Below, in pieces: positions 16,505 through 25,671 of a stretch of DNA of 64,000 bases; the stretch's first letter is position 1; each line of letters begins with the position of its first letter. The DNA lies in the NCBI GenBank assembly GCA_944320235.1, contig CALUGQ010000003.1:107870-171869 (forward strand). Reading direction: 5' to 3'. A program made the position numbers and the translations under genes. The notes beneath the pieces were generated by a model. The model saw nothing but the letters and a program-made list of their open reading frames with translations, had not been told where the DNA came from and did not search any database. The DNA is from an uncultured Prevotella sp. (lineage in GTDB: Bacteria; Bacteroidota; Bacteroidia; Bacteroidales; Bacteroidaceae).

Positions 16505-19195
16505 ATGAAGAAACTCTTGACTTTATGCATCGCCCTCTCGGCGGCGTTCGCCATGGACGCCGGCGCGCAGGGGCGCAAGACCTGGGACTTCACCCAGGGC
16601 TACAGCGAGGAGACCAAGGCCAACCTCACTGCCGACACCGAGCACTGGGCTCCCAACCGCTATGACGGCGACATCGTAACGGGCTGGAAGGATGTGGCTA
16701 AGATGTCGGGCGAGCTGCAGGCCAACGGCAAGGTGATCGAGGAGCTGCGCGGACTCGTATTCAGCAGCGACGGACTCAGCGGCAACGGCAACAACTACCT
16801 GCTCGATCCCACGTCGATCCGCATGTCGCGCGGCAACAATGTGGTTTACCTTCCAAAGCTCACCGGCGGCCAGACGGTGACGTTCGTCGCCAAGTCGGCC
16901 AACGGCACGGCCACAAACCGCGGCTTCGTGGCCGTGAACGAGGACTCGGTGGTGTATGAGAGCGGCCCGGCGGGCGGCCTGTGCCTCGGCGGCGACGTGG
17001 CCGACCCTGAGGGCATCCGCGCCGAGGACGGCACCTACACCCTCGTATGGCGCATACGGCCCGACGTTACCGACTCCATCGAGGTCGGCATCAAGCTCGT
17101 GGGCGGCGGCTGCGACATAAAGATGATTTACATCGACGAGGGCGACCAGCAGGTGCAGGCCCGCACCAAGGTGGGCTACATCTTCGACTCCTCCAACGAG
17201 GCCTACGCCGCCAACGAGGAGGACACGGACTACGGCCCAATAGCCACCTGCCTCGACGTGCTCAGGAGTCGCATGGAGTACGACCTGGTGAACATTGACC
17301 TCAGCCAGGACGTTACCGCCGTCGACGCCGACTCGCTCAAGGGCTTCGACGTGGTGCTCGTGAGCCCCTACGCCGACACCTCGGCCCCCATCTTCCAGGC
17401 CGTAAGGCAGGCCATAGCCTTCACCCCGGTGCTCAACCTCAACCCCGCGCTCTACGAGGCATGGGGCTTAGGCTCGCCCGCCGCCTCGGCTTCGGGCAAG
17501 CTCACCGTCAAGGGCAAGGCCACGGGCAGCCCGCTCTTCAAGCCGGCCGACGCCGCCCAGGGCGACTGGATAGCCGCCGACGGCACCATTGAGTACCTCG
17601 CCGAGGGCTTCACCGCCACCGGCGTCACCATGGCGCCGGGCTCGTACTTCGCCGCCGACAGCGTGCTGGCCTACACCGCCGAGGGAACGCCGGCCATACA
17701 CATGCACAACATGACGCGCAACGCCTACCTATTCCTGCCCTATCCCGAGCCGGCAGGCTTCGCCGAGAGCGCTGCCGACATTGTGCCAAACGCCATCATG
17801 ATGCTGGCCGACACCAAGCGCGCCGACGCCAACACCGGCCGCCCGCTCGTGAGCCAGGAGTACCACCACCTCTACACCACCGTCAAGCTCACCGCATCGA
17901 CCGCCGGCGCGGCCATCTACTACACCACCGACGGCTCTACGCCCACCACTGCGAGCACGCTCTACACCGGCCCGTTCGACATCACGCAGAAGGGCGTGAC
18001 GGTCAAGGCCGTGTCGCTCGGCGACGGCTTCCTGCTCAGCGAAGTCGTTGAGCAGCCCATCGACATCTTCGAGCTTACCGGCCAGCCCACCATCAGCGTG
18101 GAGCAGCAGAGCGGCAAGAGCATCGTCACCATAACGCCGGCAGCCGAGGGCGACGTGGTGTACTACAACTACCGCGGCAGCGACGACACCAAGCTCTCCG
18201 CACAGTACACGCAGCCGCTCGAGCTGACCAAGCACGCCACCGTCACCGCCTTTGCCGCCGCCAACGAGGCCGAGGGCCTGCTGCAGTCTGAGACTGTGAG
18301 CATGGACGTGGCCGTGGAGGGCGAGAACGTGCGCATCGACGTCGTTTCGCACATGGACGCCAACGCCACCGACTACCGCATCCAGCTTACAAGCGGCGAC
18401 TATTACACCAAGGGCTACGACTATTACGATGCCAACACGATACTGGAGCAGATAGGCGACTCGCTCGTGTTCGCGACCACCGACAGTCTGCTCTGCATCA
18501 ACCCCGGCAAGGGATGGGAGGTGAAGACCTACGGTCAGCCGATACTCCACCAGAACAACGACGCGGGCCACAACGTGCTCGACTTCAACGCCTACAACCC
18601 GCAGACACCCGAGGATGACATCGACAACGAGATAACCAAGGGCTACGTGTCGTTCCTCGGAGTTACCGGCACCAACCCCTTCAACGGCGATCCCGACCCA
18701 GCCACGGCCTGCATACAGAGCACCGAGGCGTTCCAGGCACCGTTCGACGTGGTTGTCTACGCCTCAGGCTACAAAGCTACCGCAGGCGTATACGTTACTG
18801 CCGACACGCTGAGCGGCGAATGGACAAAGCTCGGCGACCTGCTGGCCAACGACATAGAAGGCAAGGACGACAACGGCAAGGACGGCAAGGACCGCATCTG
18901 GAAGCGCACGCTCGTATCGTATGAGGGTACCGACAAGGTGTTCGTCAAGGTGGCATCCCACGGCGGTAAGGCCAACATCTTCGACATCTTCGTCAAGAAC
19001 GCAGGCCAGCTCTCGGGCGAGTACGTGGGCATTGAGGACGTCACAGCAGGCGGCGCAGCCGCAGGCAAGCCCGTGCGCACCGAGGTCTACAGCATCGGCG
19101 GCGCCCGCCTCACAGCCCCGGCCAAGGGCATCAACATCGTGAAGGATGTATATGCCGACGGCAGCGTGAAGTCGAGGAAAGTGGTGGTGAAGTGA
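16505..19195 (+). CDS. Large exported protein, paralogue 1 (ThuA-like region, chitobiase-C-like module, T9SS-type tail)
   Basis: An 896-residue protein. The start at 16505 is chosen because it begins with a signal peptide (MKKLLTLCIALSAAFAMDAGA); a longer frame from 16352 adds an unrelated basic stretch. Regions: an N-terminal WDFTQGYSEETKANL block; residues about 222-330 with an alternating beta/alpha pattern (VGYIFDSSNEAY, GFDVVLVSPYAD, AIAFTPVLNLNP) resembling ThuA/Rossmann folds; about 455-520 a chitobiase/hexosaminidase C-terminal-like module (IYYTTDGSTPTTASTLYTGP); a beta-rich C-terminal half; and a T9SS-type sorting tail ending SRKVVVK. Probably displayed on the cell surface. Function unknown; carbohydrate contact is inferred from the neighbouring xylanase. 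Confidence 0.85.
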   Translation: MKKLLTLCIALSAAFAMDAGAQGRKTWDFTQGYSEETKANLTADTEHWAPNRYDGDIVTGWKDVAKMSGELQANGKVIEELRGLVFSSDGLSGNGNNYLLDPTSIRMSRGNNVVYLPKLTGGQTVTFVAKSANGTATNRGFVAVNEDSVVYESGPAGGLCLGGDVADPEGIRAEDGTYTLVWRIRPDVTDSIEVGIKLVGGGCDIKMIYIDEGDQQVQARTKVGYIFDSSNEAYAANEEDTDYGPIATCLDVLRSRMEYDLVNIDLSQDVTAVDADSLKGFDVVLVSPYADTSAPIFQAVRQAIAFTPVLNLNPALYEAWGLGSPAASASGKLTVKGKATGSPLFKPADAAQGDWIAADGTIEYLAEGFTATGVTMAPGSYFAADSVLAYTAEGTPAIHMHNMTRNAYLFLPYPEPAGFAESAADIVPNAIMMLADTKRADANTGRPLVSQEYHHLYTTVKLTASTAGAAIYYTTDGSTPTTASTLYTGPFDITQKGVTVKAVSLGDGFLLSEVVEQPIDIFELTGQPTISVEQQSGKSIVTITPAAEGDVVYYNYRGSDDTKLSAQYTQPLELTKHATVTAFAAANEAEGLLQSETVSMDVAVEGENVRIDVVSHMDANATDYRIQLTSGDYYTKGYDYYDANTILEQIGDSLVFATTDSLLCINPGKGWEVKTYGQPILHQNNDAGHNVLDFNAYNPQTPEDDIDNEITKGYVSFLGVTGTNPFNGDPDPATACIQSTEAFQAPFDVVVYASGYKATAGVYVTADTLSGEWTKLGDLLANDIEGKDDNGKDGKDRIWKRTLVSYEGTDKVFVKVASHGGKANIFDIFVKNAGQLSGEYVGIEDVTAGGAAAGKPVRTEVYSIGGARLTAPAKGINIVKDVYADGSVKSRKVVVK

Positions 19196-19256
19196 CAATA
19201 CGCTTCGCAGCGAAGCAGTCAGCTGCTTCGTAGCCATATGCAAATACCTGTTACGG

Positions 19257-19289
19257 GGCGGGCAACGGCAGTCGTTGCCCGCCTTTTTT
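19257..19289 (+). terminator. Terminator of surface protein 1
   Basis: An 11-bp perfect stem (GGCGGGCAACG / CGTTGCCCGCC), loop GCAGT and six Ts. The same hairpin, base for base, follows surface protein 2. Confidence 0.9.
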
Positions 19290-19307
19290 GCGCCCCGCGG
19301 CCAGCCC

Positions 19308-19405
19308 GCGCAACTGCCTGGCAGCCAGCGCGTTGCAAGGCGGGCCGTTTTGCGCCGCAAAACGGCCTGTTCCGCGCCGCAAAACGGGCTGGATTGCAGG
19401 CAGGA
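19308..19405. repeat. 22-bp-unit GC repeat, copy 3
   Basis: Two full units (19342-19363, 19364-19385) plus a partial third (GGGCTGGATTGC). The left flank is an imperfect hairpin module GCAACTGCCTGG / CCAGCGCGTTGC. It lies in the spacer between surface proteins 1 and 2. Confidence 0.75.
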
Positions 19406-19543
19406 ACAGGAATGCCCGCAATTTGCCAGATGAAGCCATGGCCGGTAGAGATGGGCAAGGTGTTGGGCAAATTGCTGTCACCCATCCTCTGTAATTGCGG
19501 GTTATCGGGATGACAGTAACCAAAAAAGTGTTAAATGCCTGCG

Positions 19544-19600
19544 GTTTAGCGTTTTTTAACCCATGGCAAGACGGCAAACGCCGCAAGTTTCCTATCTTTG
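19544..19600 (+). promoter_or_regulatory. Upstream element and -7 box of surface protein 2
   Basis: GTTTAGCGTTTTTTAACC (19544-19561) is repeated exactly upstream of surface protein 3. Here it starts 49 bases before the -7 box TATCTTTG (19593-19600). The leader also shares GCAAACGTTTATAC (19689-19702) with paralogue 3. Probably an operator or activator site for co-regulation (inference). Confidence 0.6.
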
Positions 19601-19720
19601 TACAGATAAATACTCAAGAGCCTGTGTGCCACCACGTTAAGTAAAGAGCCGCCGCAGCTCGCCATAAAAGATGATACAGACTGACAAGGCAAACGTTTAT
19701 ACTAAAATAAAACAAAACTC

Positions 19721-22357
19721 ATGAAGAAACTCTTTACACTCGGGCTGACCCTGCTGATGGCAGTGGGCAGCTACGCCCAGGACGACGTGCGCCGTCTTTG
19801 GGACTTCCAGGGCGAGGGCTTCAGCCAGGAGACCTTGGACAACCTCGCGTCCGACGCCGCGTCGAGCAACGGCTACTGGACCAACAATGAGACGTGGTTT
19901 GAGAGCAAGGCCCGCACGGCAGGCCCGCTGACCGCCATCGTTAACGGCTCCGAATGGGTGATACCCGAGACCGAGGGCCTCACCATCGGCGCCCAGTCGG
20001 CCAAGCACTTCAACATCGTGTTCGACCATGCCGACGGCCCCCACATCTGGCTCAACGGCAAGAGGACTGAGGACTACATCGTCATACCGCAGGTGCCGGC
20101 GGGCGACACCGTCACCGTGGTGTACGCATCGCACAGCGGCAACGAGGCCCGCGGCTTCAAGGTCAGCACCGACGGCTTCGCCGGCTACTATGACGGCCAG
20201 ACGCAGTGGACCACCGTGGGCGGCAAGGCCACCGTGGTGATAAAGAACAACAACGAGGACCCCACCGACCTGAAGCTCACTACCACCAACGGAATGCACT
20301 TCTACTACATCTGCGTGGGCGAGAGGCCCAAGGACGCTAACGTGGCCAAGAAGATAGGCTACATCTACGACTCCACCAACGAGAAGTACGTCAACGGCGG
20401 CGAGGGCACGGGCGACGGCTCGCTCGACATCTGCCTCGACCTGCTCAAGGGCAGCCTCTACTGCGAGGTGGTGAACATCGACGCCTCCACCGACGTGACG
20501 GCCGTCACGGCCGACTCGCTCGAGGGCTTCGACGTGGTGGTGCTCAGCCCCTACGTCAACGCCGGCGCGCCCATACTGCAGACGGTGAAGCAGGCCATAG
20601 CCTTCACCCCGGTGCTCAACCTCAGCCCCGAGTACTACACGGAGTGGGGCTACGGCTCGGCCGTAAGCTCAACGTCTAACAAGCTGCAGGTAAAGGGCCA
20701 GGCCCTCGAGAGCCAGCTCTACAAGCCGCTCGACGCAGCCTCAGAGCCGTTCCTGCAGGCCGACGGCACCGTGAGCTTCCTCTTCGAGGGCAACGGCACC
20801 GTCACCGGCTACAACGCCCCGGCAGGCTCATACTTCGCTGCCGACAGCGTGCTGGCCTACACCATGGACGGCGCGCCGGCCATACACACCCACACCATGA
20901 CGCGCAACGCCTACATGCTGCTGCCCTGCACTGACCCGACCGCCTTCGACCAGGCTGCGGGCGACATCGTGGTGAACGCCATCATGATGCTGGCCGACAC
21001 CAAGGCCGAGGTGACCAAGGCCGCCAGGCCCAACATAAGCCAGGAGTACCACCACTGCTTCACCACCGTGACGCTGACCTGCCCCCTCGACGGCGCGCAG
21101 ATGTACTACACCACCGACGGCTCTGAGCCTACCACCGCGAGCACGCCCTACACCGGCCCGTTCGACATCAAGGCCGAGGGCACAACCGTCAAGGCCGTTG
21201 CCATAGGCGAGGGCTACCTGCTGAGCGACGTGCGCGAGCAGGCCATCGACATCTTCGAGCTGACCGAGGAGCCCACCATCACCATGGAGCAGGCCGACGG
21301 CCAGACCACAGTCACCATAACCCCGGCCAACGAGGGCGACGTGGTGTACTACAACTACCGCGGCAGCAACGACCCGAAACAGTCGGCAACGTACACGCAG
21401 CCGCTCGTGCTCACCAAGCACGCCGACGTGACGGCCTTCACCGCCGCCAACGAGGCCGAGGGCCTGCTGCAGTCGGAGCTGGTGACTACCCACGTGCCGG
21501 TGGAGGGCGAGACGGTGCGCATCGACGTCGTTTCGCACATGGACGCCAACCAGCGCGACTATGACGTAGACATCGACGGCTACAACTATTACTCCGACGA
21601 GATACTGGAGCAGATAGGCGACTCGCTCGTGTTCGCCCCGGCTGACATCCTCACCTGCCACAATCCGCTTACCGGCTGGGAGATAAAGACCTACGGCCAG
21701 CCGATAACATGGCAGAACAACACCGCCGGCCACAACGTGCTCGACTTCAACGCCTACAACCCGCAGACCGCCGAGGACGACGTTGACGACGAGATAACCA
21801 AGAACTGCGTAACGTTCTCTGGCGTAACAGGCACCAACCCCTACAACGGCGAGCCCGACCCCGCCACGGCCTGCATACAGAGCACCGAGGCGTTCCAGGC
21901 ACCGTTCGACGTGGTTGTATACTCCTCCTGTTACAACCTCAAGGCAGGCGTATACGTTACTGCCGACACGCTGAGCGGCGAGTGGACAAAGCTCGGCGAC
22001 CTGCTGGCCAACGACATACAGGGTACCGCCGATAATGGCAAGGACGGCAAGGACCGCATCTGGAAGCGCACCCTCCTCTCCTATGAGGGCACCGACAAGG
22101 TGTTCGTAAAGGTGGCATCCCACGGCGGCAAGGCCAACATCTTCGACATCTTCATAAAGAACGCAGGCCCGCTCTCGGGCGAGTACGTGGGCATTGAGGA
22201 CATCACCGCAGGCGGCGCAGCCGCAGGCAAGCCCGTGCGCACCGAGGTCTACAGCATCGGCGGCGCCCGCCTCGCAACCCCCGCCAAGGGCGTCAACATC
22301 GTCAAGGAGGTTTATGCCGACGGCAGCGTGAAGTCGAGGAAAGTGGTGGTGAAGTAA
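19721..22357 (+). CDS. Large exported protein, paralogue 2
   Basis: An 878-residue paralogue of the proteins on either side. Signal peptide MKKLFTLGLTLLMAVGSYAQ; N-terminal block LWDFQGEGFSQETLDNL; ThuA/Rossmann-like region at about residues 210-320 (IGYIYDSTNEKYV, GFDVVVLSPYVN, AIAFTPVLNLSP); chitobiase-C-like module near residue 460 (MYYTTDGSEPTTASTPYTGP); C-terminal beta-rich part and a T9SS-type tail (YSIGGARLATPAKGVNIVK, ending KVVVK). Its last third is nearly identical to paralogue 1 at both DNA and protein level, indicating recent duplication or gene conversion, whereas the N-terminal parts differ. Function unknown. Confidence 0.85.
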   Translation: MKKLFTLGLTLLMAVGSYAQDDVRRLWDFQGEGFSQETLDNLASDAASSNGYWTNNETWFESKARTAGPLTAIVNGSEWVIPETEGLTIGAQSAKHFNIVFDHADGPHIWLNGKRTEDYIVIPQVPAGDTVTVVYASHSGNEARGFKVSTDGFAGYYDGQTQWTTVGGKATVVIKNNNEDPTDLKLTTTNGMHFYYICVGERPKDANVAKKIGYIYDSTNEKYVNGGEGTGDGSLDICLDLLKGSLYCEVVNIDASTDVTAVTADSLEGFDVVVLSPYVNAGAPILQTVKQAIAFTPVLNLSPEYYTEWGYGSAVSSTSNKLQVKGQALESQLYKPLDAASEPFLQADGTVSFLFEGNGTVTGYNAPAGSYFAADSVLAYTMDGAPAIHTHTMTRNAYMLLPCTDPTAFDQAAGDIVVNAIMMLADTKAEVTKAARPNISQEYHHCFTTVTLTCPLDGAQMYYTTDGSEPTTASTPYTGPFDIKAEGTTVKAVAIGEGYLLSDVREQAIDIFELTEEPTITMEQADGQTTVTITPANEGDVVYYNYRGSNDPKQSATYTQPLVLTKHADVTAFTAANEAEGLLQSELVTTHVPVEGETVRIDVVSHMDANQRDYDVDIDGYNYYSDEILEQIGDSLVFAPADILTCHNPLTGWEIKTYGQPITWQNNTAGHNVLDFNAYNPQTAEDDVDDEITKNCVTFSGVTGTNPYNGEPDPATACIQSTEAFQAPFDVVVYSSCYNLKAGVYVTADTLSGEWTKLGDLLANDIQGTADNGKDGKDRIWKRTLLSYEGTDKVFVKVASHGGKANIFDIFIKNAGPLSGEYVGIEDITAGGAAAGKPVRTEVYSIGGARLATPAKGVNIVKEVYADGSVKSRKVVVK

Positions 22358-22389
22358 AGGCCATCACAAATCTTCTAACCATTTTGTTT

Positions 22390-22422
22390 GGCGGGCAACG
22401 GCAGTCGTTGCCCGCCTTTTTT
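22390..22422 (+). terminator. Terminator of surface protein 2
   Basis: The same stem and loop as the terminator at 19257-19289 (GGCGGGCAACG, GCAGT, CGTTGCCCGCC) followed by six Ts. Confidence 0.9.
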
Positions 22423-22620
22423 ATGAATTAGGAGTTTTGAGTTACGAGTTTTGAATTACGAGTTACGAATTGTCGCCTCCGGCGATTGCGAGTTGTTGAG
22501 TTTTGAATTGGGGGTAGGGCGGTGGCAGCGCGGGCCGGGCAATTTGGCAACTCTCAATTCTTGAAATTCATAATCGCGTAGCGACAATTCGTAACTCAAA
22601 ACTCGTAATTCCTAATTCTC
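22423..22620. repeat. AT-rich palindromic repeat, copy 3
   Basis: A left block reading AGTTACGAATTGTCGCCTCC and a right block in opposite orientation (GCGTAGCGACAATTCGTAAC) flank a centre containing GCGGGCCGGGCAATTTGGC. The right half is a close inverted match to 30210-30285, so the element has a defined interior rather than being only simple repeats. Confidence 0.7.
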
Positions 22621-22640
22621 GCAATGTTAAATCCATTGTT

Positions 22641-22697
22641 GTTTAGCGTTTTTTAACCGGGAGAGCAAAAATAAGTCATGAGAGTTATATAACTTTG
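22641..22697 (+). promoter_or_regulatory. Upstream element and -7 box of surface protein 3
   Basis: GTTTAGCGTTTTTTAACC at 22641-22658 and TAACTTTG at 22690-22697, again 49 bases apart. GCAAACGTTTATAC recurs in the leader at 22785-22798. Confidence 0.6.
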
Positions 22698-22823
22698 CGA
22701 CTGTAATGCGCAAATGCTTGTACGACATGACTTTAAGCAGGCGGCACCGGCGGGCGCCGCATGAAAGATAGCAAACTGAAAAGAGCAAACGTTTATACCA
22801 ATCAAAATCAATCCAAAACAATT

Positions 22824-25505
22824 ATGAAGAAGCTTTTTACTTTAGGCGCAGTGTTTGCGGTGGCCCTGGCGGCCAACGCCGACAACCGCAAGTGGGACTT
22901 CACCAACTGGAGTTCCGAGACGGTGGCCAACCTTGCCGCCGACTACAACGCCAACGGAGGCTCTAACTGGACCTCCGTGGAGAAGGAGAACGGCGACGGC
23001 CAGACCAACGGCAACTGCTACTGGTTCGTGCCGGGCGAGGAGACCGAGCTGACCACCCTCGTCGACGGCGTGGAGACCCCCATCAAGGAGACCGAGGGCC
23101 TCGTGTTCAACTGCTCGGCCCGCTCGCTGGCCCTGGCCGTCAACTACCAGACGGCGTGGGACGGCATGGGCCCCTTCGCCGGCCCGCAGTACCTCTGGAT
23201 GGGAGGCAAGAACAACAAGTTCACCATCAAGGACGTGAAGCCCGGCGCAACCATCACCATGGAGGTTGAGTCGCACCGCCTCACCGACGGCCGCGGCGTG
23301 TCGCTCACCGTCAACGGCACCAAGATAGAAATACAGGAAGGCTCCGAGACACCCAAGGAGAAGACCAAGTGCGTATGGCAGATACCGTCAGACATATCTG
23401 GCAGCAACGTCGACGTGCTCGTCACCAACAGCAACGGCTGCCACATCTACTACATCGACCTCGTAGAGGACCTGCCCGAGCTCGACGGCACGCAGATAGC
23501 CTACGTCTACGACTCCAAGTACTCCGGCGGATATGACGCCGGGGGCGACATCGTGCGCGCCCTGCTCGACCCCGAGGGCAGCGTGGAGTTCAGCGGCGTG
23601 ACCGTGACCGACATCGACGTGTCGGGCAACGGGGCCTCCACCACACGCGAGGACCTGCTGAAGTATGACGTGGTAGTGATCTCGGGCGCCATCGACGAGG
23701 GCAACGCCTTCGCCGCCACGCTCAAGTCGGCCATAGCCTACGTGCCGATGGTAAACTGCAACGCCAACCTCTACAAGGACTGGGGCTACGGCGAGGCCGT
23801 GACCACCGCCGGCGGAACCACCACCGTGGCAGAGCTTTACCGCCAGAACGACCTCTTCGCCAACATTGACCCCGCCGCAGGGGCGCTCGTTGGCACCGAC
23901 GGCTCGCTGCACATGCTCAACAGCCCGCTCGTAGGCGTCAGCATACCGGCAGGCTCTTACTTCGCCAATGACGACGTGCTGGCCGCCACCGACGGCGTGA
24001 CCACCATCCACCAGCACAACGCAGGCCGCAACGCTTACCTCTACCTGCCCTACGACTTCGAGGGCATGAACGCCAACTACGTGGAGGAGACCATGATCTC
24101 CATCATGACCAACGCCGTGAAGGCCGCCAACTTCTCGAAGACCGAGATAACCAAGGCCGCAACGCCCACCTTCGAGGAGAGCTACAAGCTGATGAACACC
24201 GACGTGACCATCAAATGCGACACCGAGGGAGCGAAGATCTACTACACCACCGACGGCTCTACGCCCACCGACCAGAGCACGCTCTACACCGCCCCGGTGA
24301 ACGTGTCGGCAGAGGGAACCACCGTCAAGGCAGTGGCATACGCCGACGGCTACGACCCCAGCGAGGTAGGCTCAATCGCAGTATCGCTCTTCGAGACGTC
24401 AGTGCCGCCCACCATCACCGCCGAGAAGGGCGCTGACTCCACCACCGTTACCATCACCAACAACCAGGACGGCGCACAGGTTTACTACAACTTCAACGGC
24501 AACAACGTCACAACCAACTCCACTCCCTACACCAAGCCGCTCAAGTTCGGCCACCCGACCACCATCTACGCCTTCGCAACGGCTGTTGACAACAAGCTCA
24601 ACTCAGAGGCTGTGCCGTTCAAGGTAGAGGTAGAGGGCAAGCAGGAGCGCCTCGACGAGATAGCACACTTCGACGCCAACGACACCGACTGGTCGATGGG
24701 CGAGAGCAAGACCAAGTACTACACCGAGGGCAAAAAGAACGGCTACGACTTCTACGAGCTGGTAGACTCATCGGTGGTGAAGACCCCCGACGGCCGCGAC
24801 TCCACCGTCTACGTGGCTGAGCCGCGCGACGTGCTCACCGAGGTGACACCGGGCAACGGCTGGACGGCCCGCACATACGGCCAGGGCATGCTCTGGGAGA
24901 ACATAACGCCGTCTGACGACGTTGACGACAGCAACACCGCAAACCGCTACCGCGGCGACACATCGTATGACCTCGGCGCAACGAAGAACTCCATAAGCTT
25001 CGGCAACGTGCGCAAGAGCAACAAGACCGAGAACGACCCATACTCCTGCTTCATCAGGACCATGGATGCTTACCAGGGTCCGTTCGACATCGTGACCTAC
25101 ATCGGCAACGGCAGCTCAAGCAACCACCCCAAGGCAACCATCTGGGTTAGCAACGACACCACGTCGAATGACAACTGGGTGATGGTGGGCGACACCGTAT
25201 ATGCAGGCAGCAAGCAGCGCTACATAAAGAAGAACGTGGTTTCTTACGAGGGAACCGACAAGGTGTACGTCAAGCTGCAGGCTGAGTTCTCGAGCGTCAT
25301 GGTGTTCGACATCATCCTCATGAACGCCGGCGAGCTTACCGGCATCAAGGACACGCAGGTGGCCGAGGCCGCTGGCAAGCCCGTTGCAACGCAGGTTTAC
25401 AGCCTCGGCGGCACGCGGCTCGCCGCTCCCGCCAAGGGCATCAACATCATCCGCGAGGTATATGCCGACGGCAGCGTGAAGTCGCGCAAGGTCGTCGTGA
25501 AGTAA
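22824..25505 (+). CDS. Large exported protein, paralogue 3
   Basis: An 893-residue, more diverged paralogue. The ATG at 22824 gives a clean signal peptide (MKKLFTLGAVFAVALAANA); an upstream ATG at 22761 would put charged residues in front. It has the WDFTNWSSETVANLAADYN block, a ThuA/Rossmann-like region from about residue 224 (IAYVYDSKYSGG, YDVVVISGAIDEG, AIAYVPMVNCN), a chitobiase-C-like module near 471 (IYYTTDGSTPTDQSTLYTAP), and a T9SS-type tail (YSLGGTRLAAPAKGINII, ending KVVVK). Function unknown. The order of modules is the same as in paralogues 1 and 2. Confidence 0.85.
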   Translation: MKKLFTLGAVFAVALAANADNRKWDFTNWSSETVANLAADYNANGGSNWTSVEKENGDGQTNGNCYWFVPGEETELTTLVDGVETPIKETEGLVFNCSARSLALAVNYQTAWDGMGPFAGPQYLWMGGKNNKFTIKDVKPGATITMEVESHRLTDGRGVSLTVNGTKIEIQEGSETPKEKTKCVWQIPSDISGSNVDVLVTNSNGCHIYYIDLVEDLPELDGTQIAYVYDSKYSGGYDAGGDIVRALLDPEGSVEFSGVTVTDIDVSGNGASTTREDLLKYDVVVISGAIDEGNAFAATLKSAIAYVPMVNCNANLYKDWGYGEAVTTAGGTTTVAELYRQNDLFANIDPAAGALVGTDGSLHMLNSPLVGVSIPAGSYFANDDVLAATDGVTTIHQHNAGRNAYLYLPYDFEGMNANYVEETMISIMTNAVKAANFSKTEITKAATPTFEESYKLMNTDVTIKCDTEGAKIYYTTDGSTPTDQSTLYTAPVNVSAEGTTVKAVAYADGYDPSEVGSIAVSLFETSVPPTITAEKGADSTTVTITNNQDGAQVYYNFNGNNVTTNSTPYTKPLKFGHPTTIYAFATAVDNKLNSEAVPFKVEVEGKQERLDEIAHFDANDTDWSMGESKTKYYTEGKKNGYDFYELVDSSVVKTPDGRDSTVYVAEPRDVLTEVTPGNGWTARTYGQGMLWENITPSDDVDDSNTANRYRGDTSYDLGATKNSISFGNVRKSNKTENDPYSCFIRTMDAYQGPFDIVTYIGNGSSSNHPKATIWVSNDTTSNDNWVMVGDTVYAGSKQRYIKKNVVSYEGTDKVYVKLQAEFSSVMVFDIILMNAGELTGIKDTQVAEAAGKPVATQVYSLGGTRLAAPAKGINIIREVYADGSVKSRKVVVK

Positions 25506-25545
25506 GCTTGACCCTGACTGATATGGACAATCAATGAAGACAAGG

Positions 25546-25590
25546 ATCGGCATAAGGCTCTCAACGGCTCTTATGCCGATTCTCTGTTTT
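25546..25590 (+). terminator. Terminator of surface protein 3
   Basis: An 11-bp perfect stem (ATCGGCATAAG / CTTATGCCGAT) with a 13-base loop, followed by the T-rich TCTCTGTTTT. Confidence 0.7.
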
Positions 25591-25671
25591 GCCCCCCGGG
25601 TGTACTCTATGGCAAGGAAGCCTGCCTGAAGGCTCCAATCAACCTAAAACCAATAACCGCTAAATTGCATT

